Source of the DNA: Sphingopyxis sp. QXT-31
GTDB lineage: Bacteria; Pseudomonadota; Alphaproteobacteria; Sphingomonadales; Sphingomonadaceae
Reading direction: 5' to 3'
Assembly (NCBI RefSeq): GCF_001984035.1
Contig: NZ_CP019449.1
Span: forward strand, 4,159,501 to 4,223,500
DNA length: 64,000 nucleotides
The notes beneath the pieces were generated by a model that worked only from the letters and a program-made list of their open reading frames with translations, was not told the DNA's origin and searched no databases. A program made the translations under genes and the position numbers. Below, in pieces: positions 35,753 to 43,685 of the stretch. Position 1 is the stretch's first letter. The number at the start of each line of letters is the position of its first letter.

Positions 35753-37669
35753 TCAGCGCGGCGCGAGCAGCGGCAACAGGCTGCGCGCGATCCGCTCGGC
35801 ACCCGCGACCGACGGATGGTTGTCGTCCATATAGAGCGGCGCGGTACCGACGACATAGGGGCAGCGGCCGTCCATGCACATCGCGGCGCCGGGGTCGGCG
35901 ACCATGACCCGGTCGCCGTCGGCGAGCCGTTCCAGCGCCGCGCGCATCGGCGCGCTGGTCCGGCGATACTCGGCCTCGCTTTGCGCCAGCGGCAGGTCGT
36001 CGCGCCCGTTGCGGTCGCGGCGCGCGAGGCCGCTCGGCACGTCATAAGGCGGCTTGGGTAGCGGCCCCACGATGATCACGCGCTTGCCCGCGCGGCGCAG
36101 CAGCGCGGCGCTGCGGTCGAGTGCGGCGGCGATGCGCGCGTCGCCCAGATAGGCGTGGCGGCCGTAATACGCGACGAGCACCACGGTCTGGATCGACGGC
36201 GTCGCTGCGATGCGCGCGGCGATGCGGTCGTTGTCGGCGGGGCAGTCGGGCTGGCTCCGGATCGCGGTGCCGAGGAAGGGCGGGCACCCCGACGAGGTAT
36301 ATTGCGCGAGCGAGCGGCCGGCGGGAGCAAGCTCGCGGCCGAGTGCATGCGAAAGCTCGCGGCTGTGGCTGTCGCCCCACACCGCCACATCGGGGCGCAC
36401 CGCGGTGTCGCCGAGCAGGCAGGCGCCCGGCGGCGCGAAGGCCGCGCTGCGCGATGCCGGGGTACAGCGCGTGCGGTCCTTGAACACCGCGAGCAGCGCG
36501 CGCTCGTCGGCGGAGAAGCGCTCGGGCATGCCCTTCTTCGCGACGATCAAGCTTGCAGCGCCCACGATGAGCGCGGTGGCGAGCAGCGCCGCGCCATAGA
36601 CGTGGATCGCGGGGGTGGCCGCCCGGTTGGCCCAGCGCCGCGCGGGCCGCTCGACGAGGAACCAGCAGAGCGCCGCCAGCGCCAGCGTCGCGGGCAGCAC
36701 GAGCAGGCGTCCCGTCGGCGAGAGCGGCACGATATGCCAATTCTCTGCGAGCATCAGCAGCGGCCAGTGGATCAGGTACACCGAATAGGAGACCAGCCCG
36801 AGCGCGCGCATCGGCGGCAGCGCCAGCAGGCGCGCGGCGGGGTTGGCCGGCGCGGCGAGATTGGCGTGGAGGAGGAGCGCCGTGCCCGCGATGCACAAGA
36901 TCTGCCACAGGCTCTTCGCCGCGAAATGGCCGGGTACCGGCGCAAAGGCCGCGCCGAACATCATCGCCGCACCGAGCGCCGCGAGTATGGCGGCACGGCG
37001 CGGCGGTATTGCTGCGATCGGTCCGGCGGCGATCAGCACGCCCGCCAGAAACTCCCATGCGCGCAACGACGAGAAATAAAAGGCCGCGCGCGGCTCGTGG
37101 AGGCCGGCCGCGACATAGGCGGCGAGGCCGAGCAGCAGCAGCGCGCCAACCCCGCGGCGGGCGAACCAGCCGAAGCGATGGAGCAGCAGCGCGAGCAGCG
37201 GGAAGGCCGCATAGAATTGCGCCTCGACCGACAGCGACCAGCTGTGGAGGAAAAAGCGCTCGATGCGGTCGCGCATGAAATAGGAGGCCTGCGGCTCGAA
37301 ATGCCAGTTGGCGATGTTGAGCGCCGCTGCGCGGACCTCGAGCGCCATGCGGCTGAGGTCGGCCGGGATGAGCAGCGCATAGCTCGCAGCGAGCGTCAGC
37401 GCCGCCACGACCAGCAGCGCGGGGGTGATTCGCGCGATGCGGCGACGATAGAAATCGACGAAGCCAAAGCGCCCGTCGGCGAGGTCCGTCCGCACGATCC
37501 CGCCGATCAGATAACCCGAAATGACGAAGAAGATGTCGACGCCGAGGAAAGCCTGCGCCCCGCCGCCGAAATCGAAATGATAGAGCAGAACCAGCGCGAT
37601 CGCGACCGCGCGCAGCCCGTCGATATGGCCATGATAGGCCGCCGATCCGGACCCGCCCCCCGCGGTCAT
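35753..37669 (-). CDS. OafA/YrhL-type acyltransferase with SGNH domain
   Basis: A 638-residue membrane O-acyltransferase. About ten membrane helices (residues 15-370) carry the acyltransferase-3 motifs HIDGLRAVAIALVLLYHF and GVDIFFVISGYLIGG. A periplasmic SGNH domain at the C-terminus has its Ser in VWGDSHSRELSHAL and the Asp/His pair in MDDNHPSVAGAERI. Such two-domain enzymes acetylate surface polysaccharides or peptidoglycan. The acceptor is unknown. The start is 12 bp after the cobS stop on the same strand, so it is read from the cobS transcript. Confidence 0.93.
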   Translation of the reverse strand: MTAGGGSGSAAYHGHIDGLRAVAIALVLLYHFDFGGGAQAFLGVDIFFVISGYLIGGIVRTDLADGRFGFVDFYRRRIARITPALLVVAALTLAASYALLIPADLSRMALEVRAAALNIANWHFEPQASYFMRDRIERFFLHSWSLSVEAQFYAAFPLLALLLHRFGWFARRGVGALLLLGLAAYVAAGLHEPRAAFYFSSLRAWEFLAGVLIAAGPIAAIPPRRAAILAALGAAMMFGAAFAPVPGHFAAKSLWQILCIAGTALLLHANLAAPANPAARLLALPPMRALGLVSYSVYLIHWPLLMLAENWHIVPLSPTGRLLVLPATLALAALCWFLVERPARRWANRAATPAIHVYGAALLATALIVGAASLIVAKKGMPERFSADERALLAVFKDRTRCTPASRSAAFAPPGACLLGDTAVRPDVAVWGDSHSRELSHALGRELAPAGRSLAQYTSSGCPPFLGTAIRSQPDCPADNDRIAARIAATPSIQTVVLVAYYGRHAYLGDARIAAALDRSAALLRRAGKRVIIVGPLPKPPYDVPSGLARRDRNGRDDLPLAQSEAEYRRTSAPMRAALERLADGDRVMVADPGAAMCMDGRCPYVVGTAPLYMDDNHPSVAGAERIARSLLPLLAPR

Positions 37670-37681
37670 CGCCGGCGCCGC

Positions 37682-38674
37682 TTATTTGCCCCCGACGATG
37701 CCCTCGGGCAGATCCTCGCCGAAGACGCGCTGATAATATTCGGCGACGATCATCCGCTCGGCCTCGTCGCACTTGTTGAGAAACGACAGGCGGAAGGCGA
37801 AGCCGAGGTTGTTGAAGATCGCGGCATTCTGCGCCCAGCTGATCACGGTGCGCGGGCTCATCACGGTCGAGATGTCGCCGTTGATGAAGCCCTGGCGCGT
37901 CAGGTCCGCGACCTTGACCATGTTCGCCACCGTCATGTCGTCGGTATCGGGCACCTTCGCCAGGATGATCGCGCTTTCGGTTGCGGCCGGCAGATAGTTC
38001 AGCGTGACGACGATGTTCCAGCGGTCCATCTGGCCCTGGTTGATCTGCTGCGTCCCGTGATACAGCCCGCTCGTGTCGCCGAGCCCGACGGTGTTCGCGG
38101 TCGAGAACAGCCGGAAATGCGGGTTCGGGCGGATCACGCGGTTCTGGTCGAGCAGGGTCAGCTTGCCCTCGGTCTCCAGCACGCGCTGGATTACGAACAT
38201 CACGTCGGGGCGGCCGGCGTCATATTCGTCGAAGACGAGCGCGGTCGGGGTCTGCAGCGCCCAGGGGAGCAGGCCTTCGCGGAACTCGGTGACCTGCTGG
38301 CCGTCCTTGAGCACGATCGCGTCGCGGCCGACCAGGTCGATGCGGCTGATATGCGCGTCGAGGTTGACGCGGATGCACGGCCATTTGAGGCGGGCGGCGA
38401 CCTGTTCGATATGCGTCGACTTGCCGGTGCCGTGATAGCCCTGCACCATGACGCGGCGGTTGTATTTGAACCCCGCGAGGATCGCGAGCGTGGTATCACC
38501 GTCGAAGACATAAGCCGGGTCGAGGTCGGGCACGCGCGCGTCGGCCTCGCTGAACGCCGGGACCATCATGTCGACATCGACGCCGAACATCTCGCGCGCG
38601 CTGACCTCGACATCGGGGGCGGCGAGCAGGGTCGAACCATGATGGTCGGCGAGGCTGTTGGGGATATCGGTCAT
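37682..38674 (-). CDS. cobS: CobS, AAA+ MoxR-type cobaltochelatase subunit
   Basis: A 330-residue AAA+ ATPase of the MoxR/CobS group. Walker A is GYHGTGKST with Lys85, Walker B is [12 protein letters not shown], and the sensor region is [16 protein letters not shown] ([10 protein letters not shown]). It works as a ring with CobT to drive cobalt chelation by CobN. Conserved alphaproteobacterial order puts a J-domain gene and bolA next to it, as found here, but cobT is displaced. The acyltransferase follows 12 bp downstream. Repeat copy g lies directly upstream of the start. Confidence 0.95.
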   Translation of the reverse strand: MTDIPNSLADHHGSTLLAAPDVEVSAREMFGVDVDMMVPAFSEADARVPDLDPAYVFDGDTTLAILAGFKYNRRVMVQGYHGTGKSTHIEQVAARLKWPCIRVNLDAHISRIDLVGRDAIVLKDGQQVTEFREGLLPWALQTPTALVFDEYDAGRPDVMFVIQRVLETEGKLTLLDQNRVIRPNPHFRLFSTANTVGLGDTSGLYHGTQQINQGQMDRWNIVVTLNYLPAATESAIILAKVPDTDDMTVANMVKVADLTRQGFINGDISTVMSPRTVISWAQNAAIFNNLGFAFRLSFLNKCDEAERMIVAEYYQRVFGEDLPEGIVGGK

Positions 38675-38699
38675 GTCGCGGCCTTCAAATTTCTAATTC

Positions 38700-38876
38700 C
38701 CTTCTCCCTCGACGGGAGAAGGATACGGAGCCTTGCCGCAAAGCGGCTAGGCGCAGTTGGATGAGGGTGAGCGGCGCCTTGCGCCGCGCGAGCCTATGGC
38801 TCGCAACCCCTCACCCAGCTTCGACTAGGCAGCAAGCTGCCGAGTCTGCGCAACCCTCTCCCGCAAGGGGAGAGGG
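38700..38876. repeat. paired-hairpin element copy g
   Basis: About 177 bp between the SnoaL-like gene and cobS. The left hairpin is CCTTCTCCC-TCGAC-GGGAGAAGG (38700-38722), followed by the AGCCTTGCC/GGCTAGGC palindrome and GTTGGATGAGGGTGA. The right half is a second subtype: ACCCCTCACCCAGCTTCGACT, AGCAAGCTGC and the hairpin CCCTCTCCC-GCAA-GGGGAGAGGG (38854-38876). Confidence 0.9.
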
Positions 38877-38926
38877 GAGTTGCGTTAGCGCGGTATCGAT
38901 ATGGGTTGCGCCTTGCAACGCCTTAT

Positions 38927-39364
38927 TCAGAGGATGCCCAGCGCCTTCAGCACCGACGACTGGTCGTAATAGGGGCGTTCGCAGACGATCTTGTCGCCGC
39001 CCGGCGCGAATTGGAAGCTCGCCGCCATGCGCACGCGAAACGCCTTGCCCGTCGGCTCGATCGTGCGCAGGCCGAGGTTGAGCGGACCGAGGTGGGTGCC
39101 GGTCAGCCAGAATTCGACGAGCACCGTGTCGGTCGCGGCATCGGCGGCGATCGAGATCACCTCGTTGCCCTGGTCGGGAAAGGGGATGCGCGACTGGGTG
39201 AAATAGCTGCGCACCGCGGCCTCGCCGTCGAAGATCGTGCCGGGGCCGTGGAGCTCGTAGCGCGGATGCTCGAAGGTTTCGATCACCGCATCCCATTCGT
39301 GGGTGATCTCCAGCGCCATGTGGCGGCGGACCACGTCGATGCGCTTTTCGTCCAGTTCGCTCAT
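38927..39364 (-). CDS. SnoaL/NTF2-like small protein
   Basis: A 145-residue protein with the cone-shaped NTF2/SnoaL-like fold: helix-rich start (RIDVVRRHMALEITHEWDAV), GPGTIFDGEAAVRSYF, then beta-strands with EVISIAADAATDTVLVEFW. Members act as ester cyclases, isomerases or ligand-binding proteins; the role here is unknown. I chose the ATG at 39364; the frame extends upstream but only over the antisense of the J-domain gene. It is 13 bp downstream of the J-domain gene and in the same unit as cobS, separated by repeat copy g. Confidence 0.82.
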   Translation of the reverse strand: MSELDEKRIDVVRRHMALEITHEWDAVIETFEHPRYELHGPGTIFDGEAAVRSYFTQSRIPFPDQGNEVISIAADAATDTVLVEFWLTGTHLGPLNLGLRTIEPTGKAFRVRMAASFQFAPGGDKIVCERPYYDQSSVLKALGIL

Positions 39365-39377
39365 CGCAGCTCTCCCG

Positions 39378-40004
39378 TCAGGCGAAGGCTTTGGCCTTTC
39401 TGAGCAGCTGATATGCCGCAACGACCGCGCCGAGTCTCGCTTCATGGCTGCGGTCGCCGCCGTTGCGGTCGGGGTGATATTTGCGCACCAGCTCGCTGTA
39501 GCGGCGGCGGAGCGCGGCGCGGTCGGCGTCGGCGGGCAGCGCGAGCAATTGCATCGCGGCATGCTCCTCGCGCGACAGGCCGGGGTTCGCCGCCTGTCGC
39601 CGCGCCTCGTCCATCCGCTGGCGGAAACGCGCGCCGAGCGCGTCGATCGGGTCCTTGAAATCGGCCCAGCGCGGCGGCAGGTCGGCGCTGCCGGCGGGGC
39701 GGAAGGTGCGGCTTTCGGTTTCCCAGCCGGCGGTCGGCGTTTGCGCCGCCATGATCTGGTCGGCGCTCATCCCCTCGAAATAATTATAGCCGCTGTTGAA
39801 CGCGCGGACATGGTCGAGGCACAGCCAGCGATATTGCGGCGGCCCGTCGGGCGAGCGCGTCGCCGCGATCGGCGCGCGAAACTCGCCCGCCTCGCGGCAG
39901 CCGGGCGCGGCGCAACGCTCTTCGCGCGGAACGCGGCCATGGAAACGGGTCGGGCGGGTCGGGGAGGGCAAAGCATTTCTCGGGGCTTGGGGAGGTCTTA
40001 TCAT
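39378..40004 (-). CDS. J-domain protein (C-terminal J domain)
   Basis: A 208-residue protein whose J domain is at the C-terminus (about 145-208) with the HPD motif in RKYHPDRNGGDRS. It would stimulate an Hsp70. The N-terminal half has a CAAPGCREAGEF segment that could bind zinc and YRWLCLDHVRAFN, a layout shared by alphaproteobacterial J-proteins found beside cobS/cobT. It may help assemble the CobST motor; that is inference from context. It is divergent from bolA with only 17 bp between start codons. Confidence 0.9.
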   Translation of the reverse strand: MIRPPQAPRNALPSPTRPTRFHGRVPREERCAAPGCREAGEFRAPIAATRSPDGPPQYRWLCLDHVRAFNSGYNYFEGMSADQIMAAQTPTAGWETESRTFRPAGSADLPPRWADFKDPIDALGARFRQRMDEARRQAANPGLSREEHAAMQLLALPADADRAALRRRYSELVRKYHPDRNGGDRSHEARLGAVVAAYQLLRKAKAFA

Positions 40005-40021
40005 TTGGCGACGAAGCGCTT

Positions 40022-40315
40022 ATGGTCAACCCCATGAGCACCCCCGGACCCGTACAACAAGAGATGGAAGCGCTGCTGACGGCGGCGTTTCCCGACGCGA
40101 ATTTCACCCTCAGCAACGACAGCGCCAGCCATCATGGCCATGCCGGCGACGACGGCAGCGGCGAGTCGCATTTCAGCCTGAGCATCGAGTGGGCGGGCTT
40201 CGCGGGCATGAACCGCGTCGCACGCCAGCGTGCGGTGAACAAGGCTTTGGGCGACCTGCCCGGACAGCGCGTCCACGCCCTCGCGATCCGCGCGACGGCG
40301 CCGGGCGAAGGCTGA
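40022..40315 (+). CDS. bolA: BolA-family protein
   Basis: A 93-97-residue BolA-like protein. It contains the conserved SHFSLSIEWAGFAGMNRVA with the class histidine and the helix RQRAVNKALGDLPGQRVHAL. BolA proteins pair with monothiol glutaredoxins to handle [2Fe-2S] clusters and some bind DNA. The start may be the ATG at 40022 or, more like other members, the ATG at 40034; neither has a strong Shine-Dalgarno. The stop overlaps the cupin gene start by 1 nt (TGATG), so they are co-translated. Confidence 0.9.
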   Translation: MVNPMSTPGPVQQEMEALLTAAFPDANFTLSNDSASHHGHAGDDGSGESHFSLSIEWAGFAGMNRVARQRAVNKALGDLPGQRVHALAIRATAPGEG

Positions 40316-40683
40316 TGTTCGACAAGGTCAATCTGGCACAGGCTTTCGCAAGCTTCGACGATCCCTGGAACCCGCGCATCGCGGGCGACATCAACGATTT
40401 CCAGGTCAAGCTGGTCAAGCTCGCCGGCAAGTTCGACTGGCATCATCACATGCAAGAAGACGAGTTGTTCCTCGTCATCGCAGGGCGGATGAAGATGGCG
40501 TTCCGCGACCGCGACGTAATCGTCGAGCCCGGCGAGTTCATCATCGTTCCGCACGGCACCGAACATTGCCCCGAAGCGCTGGACGGCGAATGCCAGGTGC
40601 TGTTGCTCGAACCGAACTCGACGCGAAACACCGGCAATATCGAAACCGAGAAGACGCGAAAGACGCTGGAAAGGCTCGACTGA
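40315..40683 (+). CDS. small cupin-domain protein
   Basis: A 122-residue single-domain cupin. The first metal-binding motif is FDWHHHMQEDELFLVIAGRM (two histidines and a glutamate), the second VEPGEFIIVPHGTEHCPEA (third histidine). A metal-dependent binding or isomerase/dioxygenase function is likely, but the substrate is unknown. It overlaps bolA by 1 nt and is followed 3 bp later by the pirin gene, also a cupin-fold protein, so three genes form one unit. Confidence 0.88.
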   Translation: MFDKVNLAQAFASFDDPWNPRIAGDINDFQVKLVKLAGKFDWHHHMQEDELFLVIAGRMKMAFRDRDVIVEPGEFIIVPHGTEHCPEALDGECQVLLLEPNSTRNTGNIETEKTRKTLERLD

Positions 40684-40686
40684 CCG

Positions 40687-41568
40687 ATGGACGTCATCAC
40701 TCCCTCGACCCATGATCTCGGCGCGTTCGAGGTGCGGCGGACGCTGCCGAACAAAGCGCGGACGATGGTCGGGCCCTTCATCTTCGTCGACCAGTTCGGT
40801 CCGGCGCATTTCGACATCGGCGCGGGCATGGACGTGCGCCCGCATCCGCACATCAACCTCGCGACGGTGACCTATTTGTTCGAGGGGGCGATCGACCATC
40901 GCGACAGCCTGGGCACGCTGGCGACGATCCGGCCGGGGGCGTGCAACCTGATGACCGCGGGGCGCGGCATCGTCCATTCGGAGCGCACCCCGGCGGCCGA
41001 GCGCGCCGCCGGATCGGCGATCTCGGGGATGCAGACATGGCTCGCGCTGCCCGACGGCAAGGAAGAGATCGACCCGGCGTTCGAGCATGTCGCGAAGGAC
41101 GATCTGCCACTGATCGAGGACAGCAATGTCTCGGCGCGGGTGATCATGGGCAGCCTGTGGGGCAAGACCTCGCCGATCACCCAGCATAGCGCGACCATCT
41201 ATGCCGACATATTGATGAACGCCGGCGCGACGATCCCCATCGAGGCCGAAGCCGACGAGCGCGCGATCCTCGTGGCGATCGGCGACGCCAGCCTCGACGG
41301 CGAAAGGCTCGACCGCCACAGCCTCTATATCCTGAAGCCCGGCAACGCGATGACCTTGCGCGCCGACAGCGATGCCCGCGTGATGCTGCTCGGTGGCGAA
41401 GCCTTTTCGACCCCGCGCCACGTCTGGTGGAATTTCGTGAGTTCCTCGCGCGACCGCATCAACGAGGCCAAGCATGAGTGGAAGGAGCAAAAATTCCCGC
41501 TCGTCCCCGGCGACAGCGAGGAATTCATCCCGATCCCCGAAGTGCCCAAGACAGTGAGCTATCCGTGA
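40687..41568 (+). CDS. pirin family protein
   Basis: A 293-residue bicupin of the pirin family. The N-terminal cupin has the metal residues in RPHPHINLATVTYLFEG and GRGIVHSER; the C-terminal cupin is more divergent. Bacterial pirins include quercetin 2,3-dioxygenases and regulators of pyruvate metabolism; which applies here cannot be told. It is cytoplasmic. It sits 3 bp after the cupin gene, and its stop overlaps the GTG start of a secreted-protein gene by 4 nt. Confidence 0.93.
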   Translation: MDVITPSTHDLGAFEVRRTLPNKARTMVGPFIFVDQFGPAHFDIGAGMDVRPHPHINLATVTYLFEGAIDHRDSLGTLATIRPGACNLMTAGRGIVHSERTPAAERAAGSAISGMQTWLALPDGKEEIDPAFEHVAKDDLPLIEDSNVSARVIMGSLWGKTSPITQHSATIYADILMNAGATIPIEAEADERAILVAIGDASLDGERLDRHSLYILKPGNAMTLRADSDARVMLLGGEAFSTPRHVWWNFVSSSRDRINEAKHEWKEQKFPLVPGDSEEFIPIPEVPKTVSYP

Positions 41569-42029
41569 GTCTGCTGCTTGCGCTGGCGATGGCGGCGGCG
41601 CAAGCCAACGATCCCGGGCCGGTGTTCGACTGCGCGATCGGCAAGAAAAGGCTGACGGTGACGCAGGAGGGCGGGGCGCTCGTCTATCGCTACGGGACGA
41701 AGCAGCGCGCCGGGCTCCGCATGGTCGCCGATGCCGCGAGCGGGCGCGTCCATTACCACCGCACACTCTATCCGCGCGGCGAGGACCAGACGCTGCGTTT
41801 CGTGAACGGCGATTACTCCTATGTCGTCTACGCCAATTGGTCGGCGCCGGGCATGGGCATGACCGAGGAGGGAAGTACGACCGAGGCCGCCTATGGCGGG
41901 CTGATCGTGCTGAAGAACGGCGAACAGCTAATTTCGAGCCGCTGTAACGGCGAGAGCGGCGACATGCGCGAATGGCCGATCTTCAAGACGCTGCCGGTGG
42001 ATGCGGAGAATCTGACGCCGACGTTTTGA
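41565..42029 (+). CDS. exported protein of unknown function
   Basis: A 154-residue protein with a signal peptide (starting GTG-encoded MSLLLALAMAAAQAN). The mature part has one cysteine pair (FDCAIG and SSRCNGES) and alternating short strands (RLTVTQEGGALVYRYG), which suggests a small beta-rich periplasmic domain. I do not know the family. The GTG at 41565 overlaps the pirin stop (GTGA), fixing the start by coupling. It ends the bolA-cupin-pirin unit. Confidence 0.72.
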   Translation: MSLLLALAMAAAQANDPGPVFDCAIGKKRLTVTQEGGALVYRYGTKQRAGLRMVADAASGRVHYHRTLYPRGEDQTLRFVNGDYSYVVYANWSAPGMGMTEEGSTTEAAYGGLIVLKNGEQLISSRCNGESGDMREWPIFKTLPVDAENLTPTF

Positions 42030-42080
42030 GGTTTGCCATTTTATGGTGGCGGATTTGGGGTGGCGAGCTGCCCTGAAGAT

Positions 42081-42215
42081 CCTCCCCACGCGCAGCGATG
42101 GGGAGGGGGACCGCCGCGAAGCGGTGGTGGAGGGTTCGCGGCGCAGCGCTGACTTTTGACGTCGCTAACCCCTCCGTCAGCCCTGCGGGCTGCCACCTCC
42201 CCATCGCTTCGCGTT
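42081..42215. repeat. second intergenic palindromic repeat type
   Basis: A 135-bp element different from the paired-hairpin family. One end is CCTCCCC-ACGCGCAGCGAT-GGGGAGG (42081-42106), then a CCGCCGCGAAGCGG-type hairpin and GTGGTGGAGGGTTCGCGGCGC. The other end is ACCCCTCCGTCAGCCCTGCG, GGGCTGCCACCTCCCCATCG and CTTCGCG. Its ends share the CCTCCCC/ATCGC theme in inverted order. It fills most of the 297-bp gap between the secreted-protein gene and the epoxide-hydrolase-like gene; I see nothing else there. Confidence 0.75.
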
Positions 42216-42326
42216 GGCAGTATCTGAACGACCGCTCCCGCCCACAACCGACCCCTCGATCACACCCCTTGCCAGCCGTCCCGATCCCCGGCATCAGGTT
42301 GCGAAAAGCAACCTATGGAGCGGAAA

Positions 42327-43250
42327 ATGATCGGCGATTTCGAACAGCAGCGGGTGAAGCTTTCGACCGGAGTCGAGCTCGACGTCGTCGATATCGGTCC
42401 TCGCGATGCGCCGGTGCTGATCTTCCTCCACGGCTTTCCCGAATCGCACCGCACCTGGCGGCACCAGCTGCCACATTTCGCGGGCCGCTTCCGCTGCATC
42501 GCGCCCGACCAGCGCGGCTATTGCGGATCGTCGAAGCCGCAGGACGTCGCCGAATACACCCCCGACAAATTGTTCGCCGACGTCTTCGCGCTCGCTGATG
42601 CGCTGGGGATCGAGACCTTCACCATCGTCGGGCACGACTGGGGCGGAGCGATCAGCTGGGGCGTCGCGCTCGGTGGCCAGCCCGGCGGGCTGCATCCCGC
42701 GTGGGCCGGCCGCGTGACGCGCGCAGTGATCGCCAATGCCCCGCATCCTGGCATCTTCGGCCGCCTGCTCCACGCCGATCCCACGCAGCGCGCGGCTAGT
42801 CAGTATATCCGGATGTTCCGCGACCCCGCGACCGACGCGCTCGTGCGCGAGCAAGGCCTCGCCGGGGTGCTCGCCAAGGCGTTCGAGGGGCGGCTCGAGG
42901 GCATGCCGACCCCGCCCGAGGAGGTCGCGCGGTCGCTCGCCTGGTGGGAGAACCGCGATACCTGCTTCGGCATGCTCAACTGGTACCGCGCCTCGCCGAT
43001 GGAGGTGCCGCCGATGGACGCGCCCTTCGTCGAGCCGCCCGCGATGCCCTTCCCGAAACTGGAAATCCCGACCTTGGTGATCTGGGCGCTCGACGATGTC
43101 GCGCTGCCGCCGAGCAACCTCGACGGGTTGGAAGAACTCGTGCCGAATGCGACGATCGTGAAAGTACCGGGCTGCGGCCATTTCGTGACTTGGGAAGCGC
43201 CCGATGCGGTGAATGCCGCGATGGAAAAATTCCTCGCGGCGACCGGATGA
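42327..43250 (+). CDS. epoxide-hydrolase-like alpha/beta hydrolase
   Basis: A 307-residue alpha/beta hydrolase. The oxyanion motif is FLHGFPESHRTW, the nucleophile Asp104 is in VGHDWGGAIS, the histidine is in GCGHFVTWE and the acid near WALDDVALPP. The Asp nucleophile and HGFPES fit soluble epoxide hydrolases and haloalkane-dehalogenase relatives. The substrate is unknown. I prefer the ATG at 42327 with GGAG six bases upstream; an ATG at 42315 would add four residues. It meets the next gene stop to stop without any gap. Confidence 0.9.
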   Translation: MIGDFEQQRVKLSTGVELDVVDIGPRDAPVLIFLHGFPESHRTWRHQLPHFAGRFRCIAPDQRGYCGSSKPQDVAEYTPDKLFADVFALADALGIETFTIVGHDWGGAISWGVALGGQPGGLHPAWAGRVTRAVIANAPHPGIFGRLLHADPTQRAASQYIRMFRDPATDALVREQGLAGVLAKAFEGRLEGMPTPPEEVARSLAWWENRDTCFGMLNWYRASPMEVPPMDAPFVEPPAMPFPKLEIPTLVIWALDDVALPPSNLDGLEELVPNATIVKVPGCGHFVTWEAPDAVNAAMEKFLAATG

Positions 43251-43679
43251 TCAATCCTCGGGCCTGAGCAGGCAGCCGCTCGCGCCCGCGTAGCGCGCGC
43301 TGCGCGAAGCGAGCAGGGGGACGCTGCCGGTAACCGTCTTGGTCACGGGATCCTCGCTCAGCGACACCAATTCCATGCCCGGCGGAAAGTCGGTGGTGCA
43401 GCTTTCGAGGCTGCGCCCCTGGATATAGCGGCACGAACAGCCGACGCGCGCGGCATAGGCCGAGCCGAGTTCGGCCTGCGCCTTGAACGAGGGGAATTTC
43501 CAGATCAGGTAACCGCCGCCGATCACCAGCGCGATCAGCAGCCACGGCAGACAGCCGCCCCAGCGGCTCGGCCGCTTTTTGCCGCGCAGCCGCTCGGGCA
43601 CTTCCGGCGCCGGGCTGGTGGGCAGCGGTGCCGGGGTTGGCTCGGGCGTTGCCGGGACGGGCGGATCGGTGTTAGTCAC
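43251..43679 (-). CDS. single-span membrane protein of unknown function
   Basis: A 142-residue protein starting with GTG at 43679. It has a Pro/Thr-rich cytoplasmic N-terminus, a basic patch (RLRGKKRPSR), one membrane helix (WLLIALVIGGGYLIW) and an outside domain with four cysteines (GCSCRYIQGRSLESC and a last one near the end). The family is not known to me. The cysteine pattern and its position opposite a serine hydrolase suggest a joint periplasmic task, but this is inference. Its start is separated from the divergent hydrolase start by only 6 bp. Confidence 0.75.
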   Translation of the reverse strand: MTNTDPPVPATPEPTPAPLPTSPAPEVPERLRGKKRPSRWGGCLPWLLIALVIGGGYLIWKFPSFKAQAELGSAYAARVGCSCRYIQGRSLESCTTDFPPGMELVSLSEDPVTKTVTGSVPLLASRSARYAGASGCLLRPED

Positions 43680-43685
43680 GCCGCC

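Noticed and set aside
36155..38764. An 869-codon plus-strand frame over the acyltransferase and cobS
   Set aside because: It crosses two genes of known family on the other strand and ends in repeat sequence.
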